A stretch of DNA of 64,000 bases, taken from Aulostomus chinensis. Its lineage: Eukaryota > Chordata > Actinopteri > Syngnathiformes > Aulostomidae. The stretch spans positions 30,587,074 to 30,651,073 of the forward strand of contig JBBMOA010000001.1 in NCBI GenBank assembly GCA_037954235.1. Reading direction: 5' to 3'. The translations under genes were made by a program, and so were the position numbers. Below, piece after piece: positions 1 to 14,777 of the stretch (its first letter is position 1; every line of letters starts with the position of its first letter). Under the pieces are notes generated by a model that was not told where the DNA came from, did not search any database, and saw only the letters and a program-made list of their open reading frames with translations.

Positions 1-3000
1 TTTTGAGGATCGGAGCAGCTCTCATTACATCACTGTCGCATCATTTTGAGATTAGTAGCAACTCTCAATACATCACTGTCGCATCATTTTTAGGATTGAA
101 GCAATTCTCACGTCATTACTGTAGCATCATTTTGAGATTCGTAGCAACTCTCACTACATCACTGTAGCATCATTTCTTCGGTTAGGAGCAACTCTCATTA
201 CATCACTGTCGCATCATTTTGAGATTCGTAGCAACTCTCATTACATCACTGTAGCATCATTTTGAGGTTCGTAGCAACTCTCACCACATCACTGTAGCAT
301 CATTTCTTAGGTATGTAGCAACTTTCATTACATCACTTTAGCATGATTTTGAAATTACTATCAACTCTCACCACATGAATGTAGCATCATTTTGAGGATC
401 GTAGCAACTCTCACTACATCAGTCGCACCATTTTGGCATTCGTAGCAACTCTCATTTCATCACTGTAGCATCATTTCTTAGGTCAGTAGCAACTCCCATG
501 ACATCACTGTAGCATCATTTTGAGGTTTGTAGCAACTCTTACAGCATTACTGGAAGCATCAGTTTGAGCATCGTAGCAACTCTACCTACATCACTGTAGC
601 ATCATTTCTTAGGTAAATAGCAACTCTCATTACATCACTTTCGCATGATTTTGAAATTACTATCAACTCTCACCACATCACGGTAGCATCATTTCTTAGG
701 TAAATAGCAACCCTCATTACATAATTGTAGCATCATTTTGCGGTTCGTAGCAAACGTCACTACATCACTGTAGCATCATTTCTTAGGGAAGTAGCAACTC
801 TCATTACACCGCTTTAGCATTATTTTGAAATTACTATCAACTCTCACTGCATCACTGTAGCATCACTTCTTAGATTTGTAGCAACTCTCATTACATCACT
901 TTAGCATCATTTTGAGATTAGTATCAACTCTCACTACATCACTGTCAGCATCATTTTGAGATTAGTTTCAGCTCTCACTACATCATTGCCAACTCATTTT
1001 GAGGATCGTAGCAACTCTCACCACATCACTTTCGCATCATTTTGAGGATCGTAGCAACTCTCACTACTTCACTGTCGCATCATTTTGAGGATAGTCGCAA
1101 CTCTCGCGACATTACTGCAGCATCATTTTGAGATTCGTAGGAACTCTCATTACATCACTGTAGCATCATTTTGAGGTTCGTAGCAACTCTCACCACATCA
1201 CTGTAACATCATTTCTTAGGTAAGTAGCAACTCTCATTACATCACTGTAGCATCATTTTGAAGTTCGTAGCAACTCTCACCACATCACTGTCGCATCATT
1301 TCTCAGGTAAGTAGCAACTCTCATTACATCAATTTAGCATGATTTTGAAATTACTATCAACTCTCAGCACATGTCTGTAGCATAATTTCATAGGTTTGTA
1401 GCAACTCTCATTACATCACTCTAGCATCATTTGGTCATTTGTAGCAACTCTCATTACATCACTGTAGCATCATTTCTTAGGTTTGTAGCCACTCTCATTA
1501 CATCACTTAAGCATCATTTGGACATTTGTAGCAACTCTCACTACATCACTGTCGCATCATTTCTTAGGTTAGTAGCAACTCTCACTACATCACTGTCGCA
1601 TCATTTCTTAGGTTCGTAGCAACTCTCACCACATCACTGTAGCATCATTTTGAGGATCGTAGCAACTCTCACCACATCACTGGAGCATCATTTTGAGGAT
1701 CGTAGCAACTCTCAATACATCATTGTCGCATCATTTTGAGGATAGTCGCAACTCTCACGACATTACTGTAGCATCATTTCTTAGGTTTGTAGCAAATCTC
1801 GTTACATCACTCTAGCATCATTTCTGAGGTTAGTAGCAACTCCCATGACATCACTGTAGCATCATTTTGAGGTTTGTAGCAACTCTCACTACATTACTGG
1901 AAGCATCAGTTTGAGCATCGTACCAACTCTGCCTACATCACTGCAGCATCATTTCTTCGGTTAGAAGCAACTCTCATGACATCACTTTAGCATGATTTTG
2001 AAATTACTATATACTCTCACCACAACACTGTCAGTATAATTTCTTAGGTTAGTAGCAACTTTCATAACATCACTGTAGCATCATTTTGAGGATAGTCGCA
2101 ACTCTCACGACATTACTGTAGCATCATTTCTTAGGTTTGTAGCAAATCTCGTTACATCACTCTAGCATCATTTTGAGATTCGTAGCAACTCTCATTATAT
2201 CACTGTAGCATCATTTTGCGGTTTGTAGCAAATCTCACTACATCACTGTAGCATCATTTTGAGGATCGTAGCAACTCTCAATACATCATTGTCGCATCAT
2301 TTTGAGGATAGTCGTAACTCTCACGACATTACTGTAGCATCATTTCTTAGGTTTGTAGCAAATCTCGTTACATCACTGTAGCATCATTTTACGGTTCGTG
2401 GCAAACCTCACTACATTATTGTAGCATCATTTCTTAGGGAAGTATCAACTGTCATTACACCGCTTTAGCTTTATTTTGAAATTACTATCAACTCTCACCA
2501 CAACACTATCAGTATAATTTCTTACGTTAGTTGCAACTGTCATAACATCACTGTCGCATCATTTTGAGGATCGTAGCAACTCTCACGACATCACTGTCGC
2601 ATCATTTTGAGGTAAGTAGCAACTCTCATTACATCACTTTAGCATCATTTTGAGGTAGGTAGCAACTCTCATTTCATCACTGTCGCATCATTTCTTAGGT
2701 TAGTAGCAACTCCCATGACATTACTGTAGCATCATTTTGAGGATTGTAGCAACTCTCATGACATCACTTTAGCATGATTTTGAAATTACTATCAACTCTC
2801 ACCACAACACTGTAAGTATAATTTCTTAGGTTAGTAGCAGCTGTCATAACATCACTGTAGCATCATTTTGAGGATCGTAGCAACTCTCACCACATCACTG
2901 TCGCATCATTTTGAAGATCGTAGCAACTCTCACTATATCACTGTTGCATCATTTTGAGGATAGTCGCAACTCTCGCGAAATTACTGTAGCATCATTTCTC

Positions 3001-6000
3001 AGGTAAGTAGCAACTCTCATTTCATCACTGTAGCATCATTTTGAGGTTCGTAGCAACTCTCACCACATCACTGTCGCATCATTTCTTAGGGAAGTAGCAA
3101 CTCTCATTACATCACTTTAGCATGATTTTGAAATTACTATCAACTCTCACCACATCACTGTAGCATCATTTCTTAGGTAAGTAGCAACTCTCATTACATC
3201 ACTGTAGCATCATTTTGCGGTTCGTAGCAACTCTCACTACACCACTTTAGCATTATTTTGAAATTAGTATCAACTCTCACCACATCACTGTAGCATCACT
3301 TCTTAGGTTTGTAGCAACTCTCATTACATCACTTAAGCATCATTTTGAGGATCGGAGCAACTCTCACTACATCACTGTCGCATCATTTTGAGGATAGTCG
3401 CAACTCTCACGACATTACTGTTGCATCATTTTGAGATTCGTAACAACTCTCATTACTCATTGTAGCATCATTTTGAGGATCGTAGCAACTCTCACTACAT
3501 CACTGTCGCATCTTTTTGAGGGAAGTAGCAACTCTCATTTCATCACTGTAGCATCATTTTGAGGATAGTCGCAACTCTCGCGAAATTACTGAAGCATCAT
3601 TTTGAGGTTCGTAGCAACTCTCACCACATCACTGTAGCATCATTTCTTAGGTAAGTAGCAACTCTCATTACATCACTGTAGCATCATTTTGAGGTTCGTA
3701 GCAATTCTCATCACATCACTGTAGTATCATTTTGAGGTTCGTAGCAACTCTCACCACATCACTGTCGCATCATTTCTGAGGTAAGTAGCAACTCTCATTA
3801 CATCACTTTAGCATGATTTTGAAATTACTATCAACTCTCAGCACATGACTGTCGCATCATTTCTTAGGTTTTTAGCAACTCTCATTACATCACTCTAGCA
3901 TCATTTGGACATTTGTAGCAACTCTCATTACATCACTGTAGCATCATTTTGCGGTTCGTAGCAACTCTCACTACACCACTTTAGCATTATTTTAAATTAG
4001 TATCAACTCTCACCACATCACTGTAGCATCACTTCTTAGGTTTGTCGCAACTCTCATTACATCACTTAACATCATTTAGAGGATCGTAGCAACTCTCACT
4101 ACACCACTTTAGCATTATTTTGAAATTAGTATCAACTCTCACCACATCACTGTAGCATCACTTCTTAGGTTTGTCGCAACTCTCATTACATCACTTTAAC
4201 ATCATTTTGAGGATCGTAGCAACTCTCACTACATCACTGTCGCATCATTTTGAGGATAGTCGAAACTCTCACGACATTACTGTAGCATCATTTTGAGATT
4301 CGTAGCAACTCTCATTCCATCACTGTAGCATCATTTTGAGGATCGTAGCAACTCTCACTACATCACTTTAGTATCATTTTGAGGACAGTCGCAATTCTCA
4401 CGACATAACTGTAGCATCATTTTGAGATTCGTAGCAACTCTCATTACATCACTGTAGCATCATTTTGAGGATCGTAGCAACTCTCACTACATCACTTTAG
4501 CATGATTTTGAAATTACTATCAACACTCACCACATCACTGTGGCATAACTTCTTAGGTTAGTAGCAACTCTCATTACATCACTGTAGCATCATTTTGAGA
4601 TTCGTAACAACTCTCACCACATCACTGTAGCATCATTTTGAAGTTCGTAGCAACTCTCACCACATCACTGTAGCATCATTTCTTTGGTTAGTAGATATTC
4701 TTATGACATCACTTTCAGCATCATTTTGAGGTTCGTAGCAACTCTCATGACGTTACTGTAAGCATCGTTTTGAGCATCGTCGCAACTCTCACTACATCAC
4801 TGTAACCATCATTTTGAGATTAGTCGCAACTCTCACGACATCACGGTCGCATCATTTCTTAGGTTAGTAGCAACTCTCACCACATCACTGTAGCATCATT
4901 TCTTAGGTAAATAGCAACCCTCATTACATCACTGTAGCATAATTTTGCGGTTCGTAGCAACTCTCACTACATCACTGTAGCATCATTTCTTAGGAAAGTA
5001 TCAACTCTCATTACACCGCTTTAGCTTTATTTTGAAATTACTATCAACTCTCACTGCATCACTGTAGCATCATTTCTTAGGTTAGTAGCAACTCCCATGA
5101 CATCACTGTAGCACTATTTTGAGGTTTGTAGCAACTCTCACTACAATACTGGAAGCATCATTTTGACATTTTTAGCAACTCTCATTTCATCACTGTAGCA
5201 TCATTTCTTAGGTTAGTAGCAACTCCCATGACATCACTGAAGCATCATTTTGAGGTTTGTAGCAACTCTCACTACATTACTGGAAGCATCATTTTGATAT
5301 TCGTAGCAACTCTCATTACATCACTGTTGCATCATTTTGAGGATCGTAGCAACTCTCATGACATCACTTTAGCATGATTTTGAAATTACTATCAACTCTC
5401 ACCACAACACTGTCAGTATAATTTCTTAGGTTAGTAGCAACTGTCATAACATCACTGTAGCATCATTTTGAGGATTGTAGCAACTCTCACCACATCACTG
5501 TATTATCATTTTGAGGATCGTAGCAACTCTCAATACATCATTGTCGCATCATTTTGAGGATAGTCGCAACTCTCACGACATTACTGTAGCATCATTTCTT
5601 AGGTTTGTAGCATATCTCATTACATCACTCTAGCATCATTTTGAGATTCGTAGCAACTCTCATTACATCACTGTTGCATCATTTTGAGGTTCGTAGCAAC
5701 TCTCACCACATCACTGTAGCATCATTTCTTCGGTTAGTAGCAACTCTCGTTACACCGCTTTAGCATTATTTTGAAATTACTATCAACTCTCACCACATCA
5801 CTGTAGCATCACTTCTTAGGTTTGTAGCTACTCTCATTACATCACTGTAGCATCATTTTGAGGATAGTCGCAACTCTCGCGACATTACTGTAGCATCATT
5901 TTGAGATTCGTGGCAACTCTCATTACATCACTGGAGCATAATTTTGAGGTTCGTAGCAACTATCACCACATCACTGTAGCATCATTTCTTAGGCAAGAGG

Positions 6001-7150
6001 CAACTCTCATTACATAACTGTTGCATCATTTTGAGGTTCGTAGAAACTCTCACCACATCACTGTACCATCATTTCTAAGGTAAGTAGCAACTCTCATTAC
6101 ATCACTTTAGCATGATTTTGAAATGACTATCAACTCTCACCACATTACTGTAGCATCATTTTGAGGTTCGTAGCAACTCTCACCACATCACTGTACCATC
6201 ATTTCTAAGGTAAGCAGTAACTCTCATTACATCACTTTAGCATGATTTTTAAATTACTATCAACTCTCACCACATCACTGTAGCATCATTTCTTAGGTTT
6301 TTAGCAACTCTCATTACATCACTCTAGCATCATTTGGACATTTTTAGCAACTCTCATTACATCACTGTAGCATCATTTCTTAGGTTTGTAGCAACTCTCA
6401 TTACATCACTCTAGCATCATTTGGACATTTGTAGCAACTCTCATTACATCTCTGTAGCATCATTTTGAGGTTCGTAGCAACTCTCACCACATCACTGTAA
6501 CATCATTTCTTAGGTAAGTAGCAACTCTCATTACATCACTGTAGCATCATTTTGCAGTTCGTAGCAACTCTCACTTCACCACTTTAGCATTATTTTGAAA
6601 TTAGTATCAACTCTCACCACATCACTGTAGCATCACTTCTTAGGTTATTCGCAACTCTCATTACATCACTTCAGCATCATTTTGAGGATCGTAGCAACTC
6701 TCACTACATCACTGTTGCATCATTTTGACATTTGTAGCAACTCTCATTATATCACTGTTGCATCATTTCTTAGGTTAGTAGCAACTCCCATGACATCACT
6801 GTAGCATCATTTTGAGGTTTGTAGCAACTCTCACGACATTTCTGGAAGTATCAGTTTGAGGTTCGTAGCAAATCTCACCACATCACTGTAGCATCATTTG
6901 TTTGGTTAGAAGCAACTCTCATGACATCACTTTAGCATGATTTTGAAATGACTATCAACTGTCACCACAACACTGTCAGCATAATTTCTTAGGTTAGTAG
7001 CAACTGTCATAACATCACTGTAGCATCATTTTGAGGATCGTAGCAACTCTCACCACATCACTGTGGCATCATTTATTAGGTATATAGCAACTCTCATTAC
7101 ATCACTTTAGCGTGATTTTGAAATTACTATCAACTCTCACCACATCACTG
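1..7150 (+). repeat. Satellite array, family A (about 43-bp monomer)
   Basis: Head-to-tail monomers of about 43 bp fill the whole stretch. Each contains ttttgagg or tttcttagg, then gtagcaactctca, then catcactgt and gcatca. Variation is point-like: ttgagg alternates with cttagg, and cattac with ccacat or ctacat. Some monomers carry gaaattactatcaactct instead of the gtagcaact core. All run in one direction and no gene is visible. The left end is cut by the window, so the real array is longer. The monomer is unlike any centromeric satellite I can name. Confidence 0.97.
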
Positions 7151-7483
7151 TCGCATTAAATTGAGGTTAGTAGCAACTCTTACTACACCACTGTCACATC
7201 ATTTTGAGATCATTAGCAATTCTTCCGACATCACTGTCGCATTATTTTGAGGTTCGTAGCAACTCTTACTACGTGACTGTCAGCATCACTTTGAGGTTAT
7301 TCGAAACACTGACAACATTACTGTAAGCATCATTGAGTTTATTACCAACTTTCACTACATTACTTTTAGCATCATTTTGCGTTCATTAGCAATTCTTACG
7401 ACATCACTGTCCCATCAGTTTGAGATCATTACCAATTCTTCTGACATCACTGTCGCATTATTTTGATGTTCGTAGCAACTTTT

Positions 7484-7503
7484 AAATAAATTGCCTTGCC
7501 TTT
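7484..7503 (+). other. Short non-satellite insertion in the array
   Basis: Inside one monomer the expected cgtagcaactttt-actacatta is interrupted by about 17 foreign bases (aaataaattgccttgcc), followed by a second TTTT. The flanking T-run duplication resembles a small target-site duplication or slippage. This is the only clear non-satellite insert I saw in 37.9 kb. Confidence 0.7.
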
Positions 7504-8616
7504 TACTACATTACCGTTGCATTATTTAAAGGTTCGTAGCAACTCGTACTACATTACTGTCAGCATCACTTTGAGTTTATTCGAAACTATCACTACATTA
7601 CAGTTAGCATCATTTTGAGTTTATTAGCAATTCTTCCAACATCACTGTCGCAATATTTTGAGATTCGTAGCAACTTTTACTACATCACTTTCGAATTTTT
7701 TTTGAGGTGCGCAGCAACTCTTACTATATGACTGACAGTATCACTTTGAGGTTATTCGAAATGTTCACTCCATTACTGTTAGCATCATTTTGAGTTCATT
7801 AGCAATTCTTACTAAATCACTGTCGCATCATTTTGAGTTCATTAGCAATTCTTACTAAATCACTGTCGCATCATTTTGAGATCGTTAGCAATTCTTCCGA
7901 CATCACTGTCGCATTATTTTGAGGTTCGTAGAAACCCTTACTACATGACTGTCAGCATCACTTTGAGGTTGTTCGAAACACTTAGTACATTACTGTAAGC
8001 ATCACTGAGTTGATTAGCAACTATCACTACATTACTGTTAGCATCATTTTAAGGTTAGTAGCAACTCTTACTACATGACTGACAGCATCATTTTTAATTG
8101 ACTCGCAAATCAAACCACATGACTGTCAGCATCACTTTGAGGTTATTCGAAACTTTCACTCCATTACTGTTAGCATAATTTTGAGTTCATTAGCAATTCT
8201 TACTACATCACTGTCGCATCATTTTGAGATCATTAGCAATTCTTCCGACATCACTTTCACATTTTTTTTGAGGTTCGTAGCAACTCTTACTACATTACTG
8301 TCAGCATCACTTTGAGTTTATTAGCAACTATCACTACATTACTGTTAGCATTATTTTGAGGTTCGTAGCAACTCTTACTACATGACTGTCAGCATCACTT
8401 TGAGGTTGTTTGAAACACTTACTACATTACTGTAAGCATCACTGAGTTGATTAGCAATTATCACTACATTAGTGTTAGCATCATTTTGAGTTCATTAGCA
8501 ATTCTTCCGACATGACTGTCGCAATATTTTGAGGTTCGTAGCCACTTTTACTAAATTACTGTCGCATTATTTTGAGGTTCTTAGCAACTCTTACTACATT
8601 ACTTTTACATCATTTT

Positions 8617-10173
8617 GAGATCATTTGCAATCTTCTGACATCACTGTCACATTATTTTGAGGTTCGTAGCAACTTTTACTGCATTATTGTTGCATTATTT
8701 TAAGGTTCGTAGCAACTCTTACTACATTAATGTTAGCATCATTTTGAGTTTATTAGCAATTCTTACGACATCACTGTAGCATTAAATTGAGTTCATTAGC
8801 AACTCTGACTACAAGACTGTCAGCATCACTTTGAAGTTGTTCAAAACACTTACTACATGACTGTCAGCATCACTTTGAGGTTGTTCGAAACTCTTACAAC
8901 ATTACTGTAAGCATCACTGAGTTTATATCAACTATCACTACATTACTGTTAGCATCATTTTGAGTTCATTAGCAATTTTTACGACACTCACTGTCCCATC
9001 AGTTTGAGATCATTAACAATTCTTTTGAAATCACTGTTGCATTACTTTGAGGTTCGAAGCAACTCTTACTACTTTACTGTTGCATTATTTTGAGGTTCGT
9101 TGCAACTCTTACTACATGACTTTCAGCATCACTTTGAGATCATTTGCAATCTTCTGACATCACTGTCACATTATTTTGAGGTTCGTAGCAACTTTTACTG
9201 CATTATTGTTGCATTATTTTAAGGTTCGTAGCAACTCTTACTACATTAATGTTAGCATCATTTTGAGTTTATTAGCAATTCTTACGACATCACTGTAGCA
9301 TTAAATTGAGTTCATTAGCAACTCTGACTACAAGACTGTCAGCATCACTTTGAAGTTGTTCAAAACACTTACTACATGAGTGTCAGCATCACTTTGAGGT
9401 TGTTCGAAACTCTTACAACATTACTGTAAGCATCACTGAGTTTATATCAACTATCACTACATTACTGTTAGCATCATTTTGAGTTCATTAGCAATTTTTA
9501 CGACACTCACTGTCCCATCAGTTTGAGATCATTAACAATTCTTTTGAAATCACTGTTGCATTACTTTGAGGTTCGAAGCAACTCTTACTACTTTACTGTT
9601 GCATTATTTTGAGGTTCGTTGCAACTCTTACTACATGACTGTCAGCATCACTTTGAGATCATTTGCAATCTTCTGACATCACTGTCACATTATTTTGAGG
9701 TTCGTAGCAACTTTTACTGCATTATTGTTGCATTATTTTAAGGTTCGTAGCAACTCTTACTACATTAATGTTAGCATCATTTTGAGTTTATTAGCAATTC
9801 TTACGACATCACTGTAGCATTAAATTGAGTTCATTAGCAACTCTGACTACAAGACTGTCAGCATCACTTTGAAGTTGTTCAAAACACTTACTACATGACT
9901 GTCAGCATCACTTTGAGGTTGTTCGAAACTCTTACAACATTACTGTAAGCATCACTGAGTTTATATCAACTATCACTACATTACTGTTAGCATCATTTTG
10001 AGTTCATTAGCAATTTTTACGACACTCACTGTCCCATCAGTTTGAGATCATTAACAATTCTTTTGAAATCACTGTTGCATTACTTTGAGGTTCGAAGCAA
10101 TTCTTACTACTTTACTGTTGCATTATTTTGAGGTTCGTTGCAACTCTTACTACATGACTGTCAGCATCACTTT
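8617..10173 (+). repeat. Three tandem copies of a 519-bp higher-order unit
   Basis: The landmark gagatcatttgcaatcttc occurs at 8617, 9136 and 9655, exactly 519 bp apart. The monomers between the landmarks follow the same order with almost no differences (for example gactttcag versus gactgtcag). The unit is 12 monomers. Such identity inside a diverged array points to recent unequal exchange. Confidence 0.92.
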
Positions 10174-13100
10174 GAGGTTGTTCCAAACTCTTACTACATT
10201 ACTGTAAGCATCACTGACTTGATTCGCAACTACCACTACATTACTGTTAGCATCATCTAGAGTTCATTAGCAATTCTTCCGACATCACTGACGCAATATT
10301 TTGAGGTTCGTAGCAACTTTTACTACATTACTGTCGCATTATTTTGAGGTTCGTAGCAACTCTTACTGCATTATTGTTGCATTATTTTAAGGTTCGTAGC
10401 AACTCTTACTACATTAATGTTAGCATCATTTTAAGTTCATTAGCAATTCTTCCGACATCACTGTCGCAATATTTTGAGGTTCGTAGCAACTTTTACTACA
10501 TTACTGTCGCATTTTATTGAGTTTCGTGGCAACTCTTACTACATTATTGTTGCATTATTTTAAGGTTCGTAGCAACCCTTACTACATTACTGTCAGCATC
10601 ACTGAGTTTCTTCGCAACTATCACTACATTACTGTTCGCATCATGTTGAGTTCATTAGCAATTCTTACGACATCACTGTCCCATCAATTTGAGATCATTA
10701 CCAATTCTTCTGACATTACTGTCGCATTATTTTGATGTTCAAAGCAACTCTTAGTACATGACTGTCAGCATCACTTTGAGGTTATTCGAAACTTTCACTC
10801 CATTACTTTTAGCATCATTTTGAGTTCATTAGCAATTCTTCCGACATCACTGTCGCAATATTTTGAGGTTTGTAACAACTCTTACTACATTACTGTCACA
10901 TTATTTTGAGGTTCGTAGCAACTCTTACAACATGACTTTCAGCATCACTTTGAGGTTATTCGAAACTTTCACTCCATTACTGTTAGCATCATTTTGAGTT
11001 CTTTAGCAATTCTTACGACATCACTGTCGCATCATTTTGAGATCATTACCAATTCTTACTACATCACTGTCGCATCATTTTGAGATCATTAGCTATTCTT
11101 CTGACATCACTGTCACATTATTTTAAGGTTCGTAGTAACTCTTACTACATTATTGTTGCATTATTTTAAGGTTCGTATCAACTCTTCCTACATTACTGTC
11201 ACCATCACTTTGAGTTTATTAGCAACTATCACTACATTACTGTTAGCATCCTTTTGTGTTTATTAGCAATTCTTACGACATCACTGTAGCATTAAATTGA
11301 GTTCATAAGCAACTCTTACTAAATGACTGTCAGCATCACTGTGAGGTTGTTCGAAACTCTTACTACATTACTGTAAGCATCACTGAGTTGATTAGCAACT
11401 ATCACTACATTACTGTTAGCAACATGTTGAGTTCATTAGCAATTCTTACGACATCACTGTCCCATCAGTTTGAGATCATTACCAATTCTTACTACATCAC
11501 TGTCGCATCATTTTGAGATCTCTAGTAATTCTTCTGACATCACGGTCACATTATTTTAAGGTTCGTAGTAACTCTTACTACATTATTGTTGCATTATTTT
11601 AAGGTTCGTAGCAACTCTTACTACATTATTGTTGCATTATTTTAAGGTTCCTAGCAACTCTTCCTACATTACTGTCAGCATCACTTTGAGTTTATTAGCA
11701 ACTATCACTACATTACTTGAGCATCCTTTTGAGTTTATTAGCAATTCTTACGACATCACTGTAGCATTAAATTGAGTTCATAAGCAACTCTTACTAAATG
11801 ACTGTCAGCATCACTGTGAGGTTGTTCGAAACTCTTACTACATTACTGTAAGCATCACTGAGTTGATTAGCAACTATCACTACATTACTGTTAGCATCAT
11901 GTTGAGTTCATGAGCAATTCTTACGACATCACTGTCCCATCAGTTTGAGATCATTACCAATTCTCCTGACATCACTGTCGCATTATTTTGAGGTTCAAAG
12001 CAACTCTTACTACTTTACTGTTGCATTATTTTAAGTTTCGTAGCAACTCTTACTACATGACTGTCAGCATCACTTTGAGTTTGTTCGAAACACTTACTAC
12101 ATTACTGTCAGCATCACTTTAACTTTATTAGCAACTATCACTACATTACTATTAGCATCATTTTGAGGTTAGTTGCAACTCTTAGTACATGACTGTCAGC
12201 ATCACTTTGAGGTTATTCGAAACGTTCACTGCATTACTGTTAGCATCATTTTCAGTTCATTAGCAATTCTTACTAAATCACTGTCGCATCATTTTGAGAT
12301 CTTTAGCAATACTTCTGACATCACTGTCGCATTATTTTGAAGTTCGTAGCAACTCTTACTATATGACTGTCAGCATCACTTTGAGGTTGTTCGAAACACT
12401 CACTACATTACTGTAAGCATCACTGAGTTGATTAGCAACTATCACTACATTATTGTTAGCATCAGTTTGAGTTTGTTCGAAACACTTACTACATTACTGT
12501 CAGCATCACTTTAACTTTATTAGCAACTATCACTACATTACTATGAGCATCATTTTGAGGTTAGTTGCAACTCTTACTACATTACTGTAAGCATCACTGA
12601 GTTTCTTAGCATCTATCACTACGTTACTGTTAGCATCATTTTGAGATCATTACCAATTCTTCTGACATCACTGTCGCATCATTTTGAGATTTTTAGCAAT
12701 TCTTCTGACATCACTGTCGCATTATTTTGAGGTTCGTAGCAACTCTTACTACATGACTGTCGGCATCACTTTGAGGTTGTTCGAAACACTTACGACATTA
12801 CTGTAAGCATCACTGACTTGATTAATAACTATCACTACATTTCGTTTGCATCATTTTGAGATCATTAGCGATTCTTCCGACATCACTGTCGCATCATTTT
12901 CAGGTTCGTAGCAACTCTTACTACATTATTGTTGCATTATTTTAAGGTTCGTAGCAACTCTTACTACATTACTGTCAGCATCACTTTGAGTTTATGAGCA
13001 ACTATCACTACATTAGTGTTAGCATCATTTTGAGATCATTACCAATTCTTCTGATATCACTGTTGCATCATTTTGAGACCTTAACAATTCTTCTGACATC

Positions 13101-13389
13101 ACTGTCGAATTATTTTGAGGTTCGTAGCAACTCCTACTACATGACTGTCAGCATCACTTTGAGGTTGTTGGAAAGTTTCACTCCATTACTGTTAGCATCA
13201 TTTTGAGTTCATCAGCAATTCTTCCGACATCACTTTCACAATATTTTGAGGTTCGGAGCAACTCTTAGTACATCACTGTCAGCATCACTTTGAGGTTATT
13301 CGAAACGTTCACTCCATTACTGTTAGCATCATTTTGAGATCTTTAGCAATTCTTCTGACATCACTGTCGTATTATTTTGAGGTTCGTAG

Positions 13390-14777
13390 CAACTCTTACT
13401 ACATGACTGTCACCATCACTTTGAGGTTATTCGAAAGTTTCACTCCATTACTGTTAGCATCATTTTGAGTTCATTAGCAATTCTTCCGACATCAATGTCG
13501 CAATATTTTGAGGTTCGTTGCAACTCTTACTACATTATTGTTGCATTATTTTAAGGTTCGTAGCAACTCTTACTACATTCCTGTCATCATCACTTTGAGT
13601 TTATTAGCAACTATCACTACATTACTTTTAGCATCATTTTGAGTTGTTGAGCAATTCTCACGACATCACTGTGGCATTAAATTGAGTTCATTAGCAACTC
13701 TTACTAAATGACTGTCAGCATCACTTTTAGGTTGTTCGAAACACTTTCTACATTACTGTAAGCATCACTGAGTTAATTAGCAACTATCACTACATTACTG
13801 TTAGCATCATTTTAAGTTCATAAGCAATTCTTCCGACATCACTGTCGCAATATTTTGAGGTTCGTAGCAACTTTTACGACATTACTGTCGCATTATTTTT
13901 AGGTTTGTAGCAACTCTTAGTACATGACTGTCAGCATCACTTTGAGGTTATTCGAAACGTTCACTCCATTACTGTTAGCATCATTTTGAGATCATTACCA
14001 ATTCTTCTGACATCACTATTGCATCATTTTGAGACCTTAACAATTCTTCTGACATCACTGTCGAATTATTTTGAGGTTCGTAGCAACTCTTACTACATGA
14101 CTGTCACCATCACTTTGAGGTTATTCGAAAGTTTCACTCCATTACTGTTAGCATCATTTTGAGTTCATTAGCAATTCTTCCGACATCAATGTCGCAATAT
14201 TTTGAGGTTCGTTGCAACTCTTACTACATTATTGTTGCATTATTTTAAGGTTCGTAGCAACTCTTACTACATTCCTGTCATCATCACTTTGAGTTTATTA
14301 GCAACTATCACTACATTACTTTTAGCATCATTTTGAGTTGTTGAGCAATTCTCACGACATCACTGTGGCATTAAATTGAGTTCATTAGCAACTCTTACTA
14401 AATGACTGTCAGCATCACTTTTAGGTTGTTCGAAACACTTTCTACATTACTGTAAGCATCACTGAGTTAATTAGCAACTATCACTACATTACTGTTAGCA
14501 TCATTTTAAGTTCATAAGCAATTCTTCCGACATCACTGTCGCAATATTTTGAGGTTCGTAGCAACTTTTACGACATTACTGTCGCATTATTTTTAGGTTT
14601 GTAGCAACTCTTAGTACATGACTGTCAGCATCACTTTGAGGTTATTCGAAACGTTCACTCCATTACTGTTAGCATCATTTTGAGATCATTACCAATTCTT
14701 CTGACATCACTATTGCATCATTTTGAGACCTTAACAATTCTTCTGACATCACTGTCGAATTATTTTGAGGTTCGTAG
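13390..14777 (+). repeat. Two tandem copies of a 694-bp higher-order unit
   Basis: The words caccatcactttgaggtta and gacatcaatgtcgcaata recur at a spacing of 694 bp (16 monomers), starting near 13390 and 14084. Rare variants such as cattcctgtcatcatcac and attaaattgagtt are shared, so the copies arose by duplication of the whole block. Confidence 0.9.
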
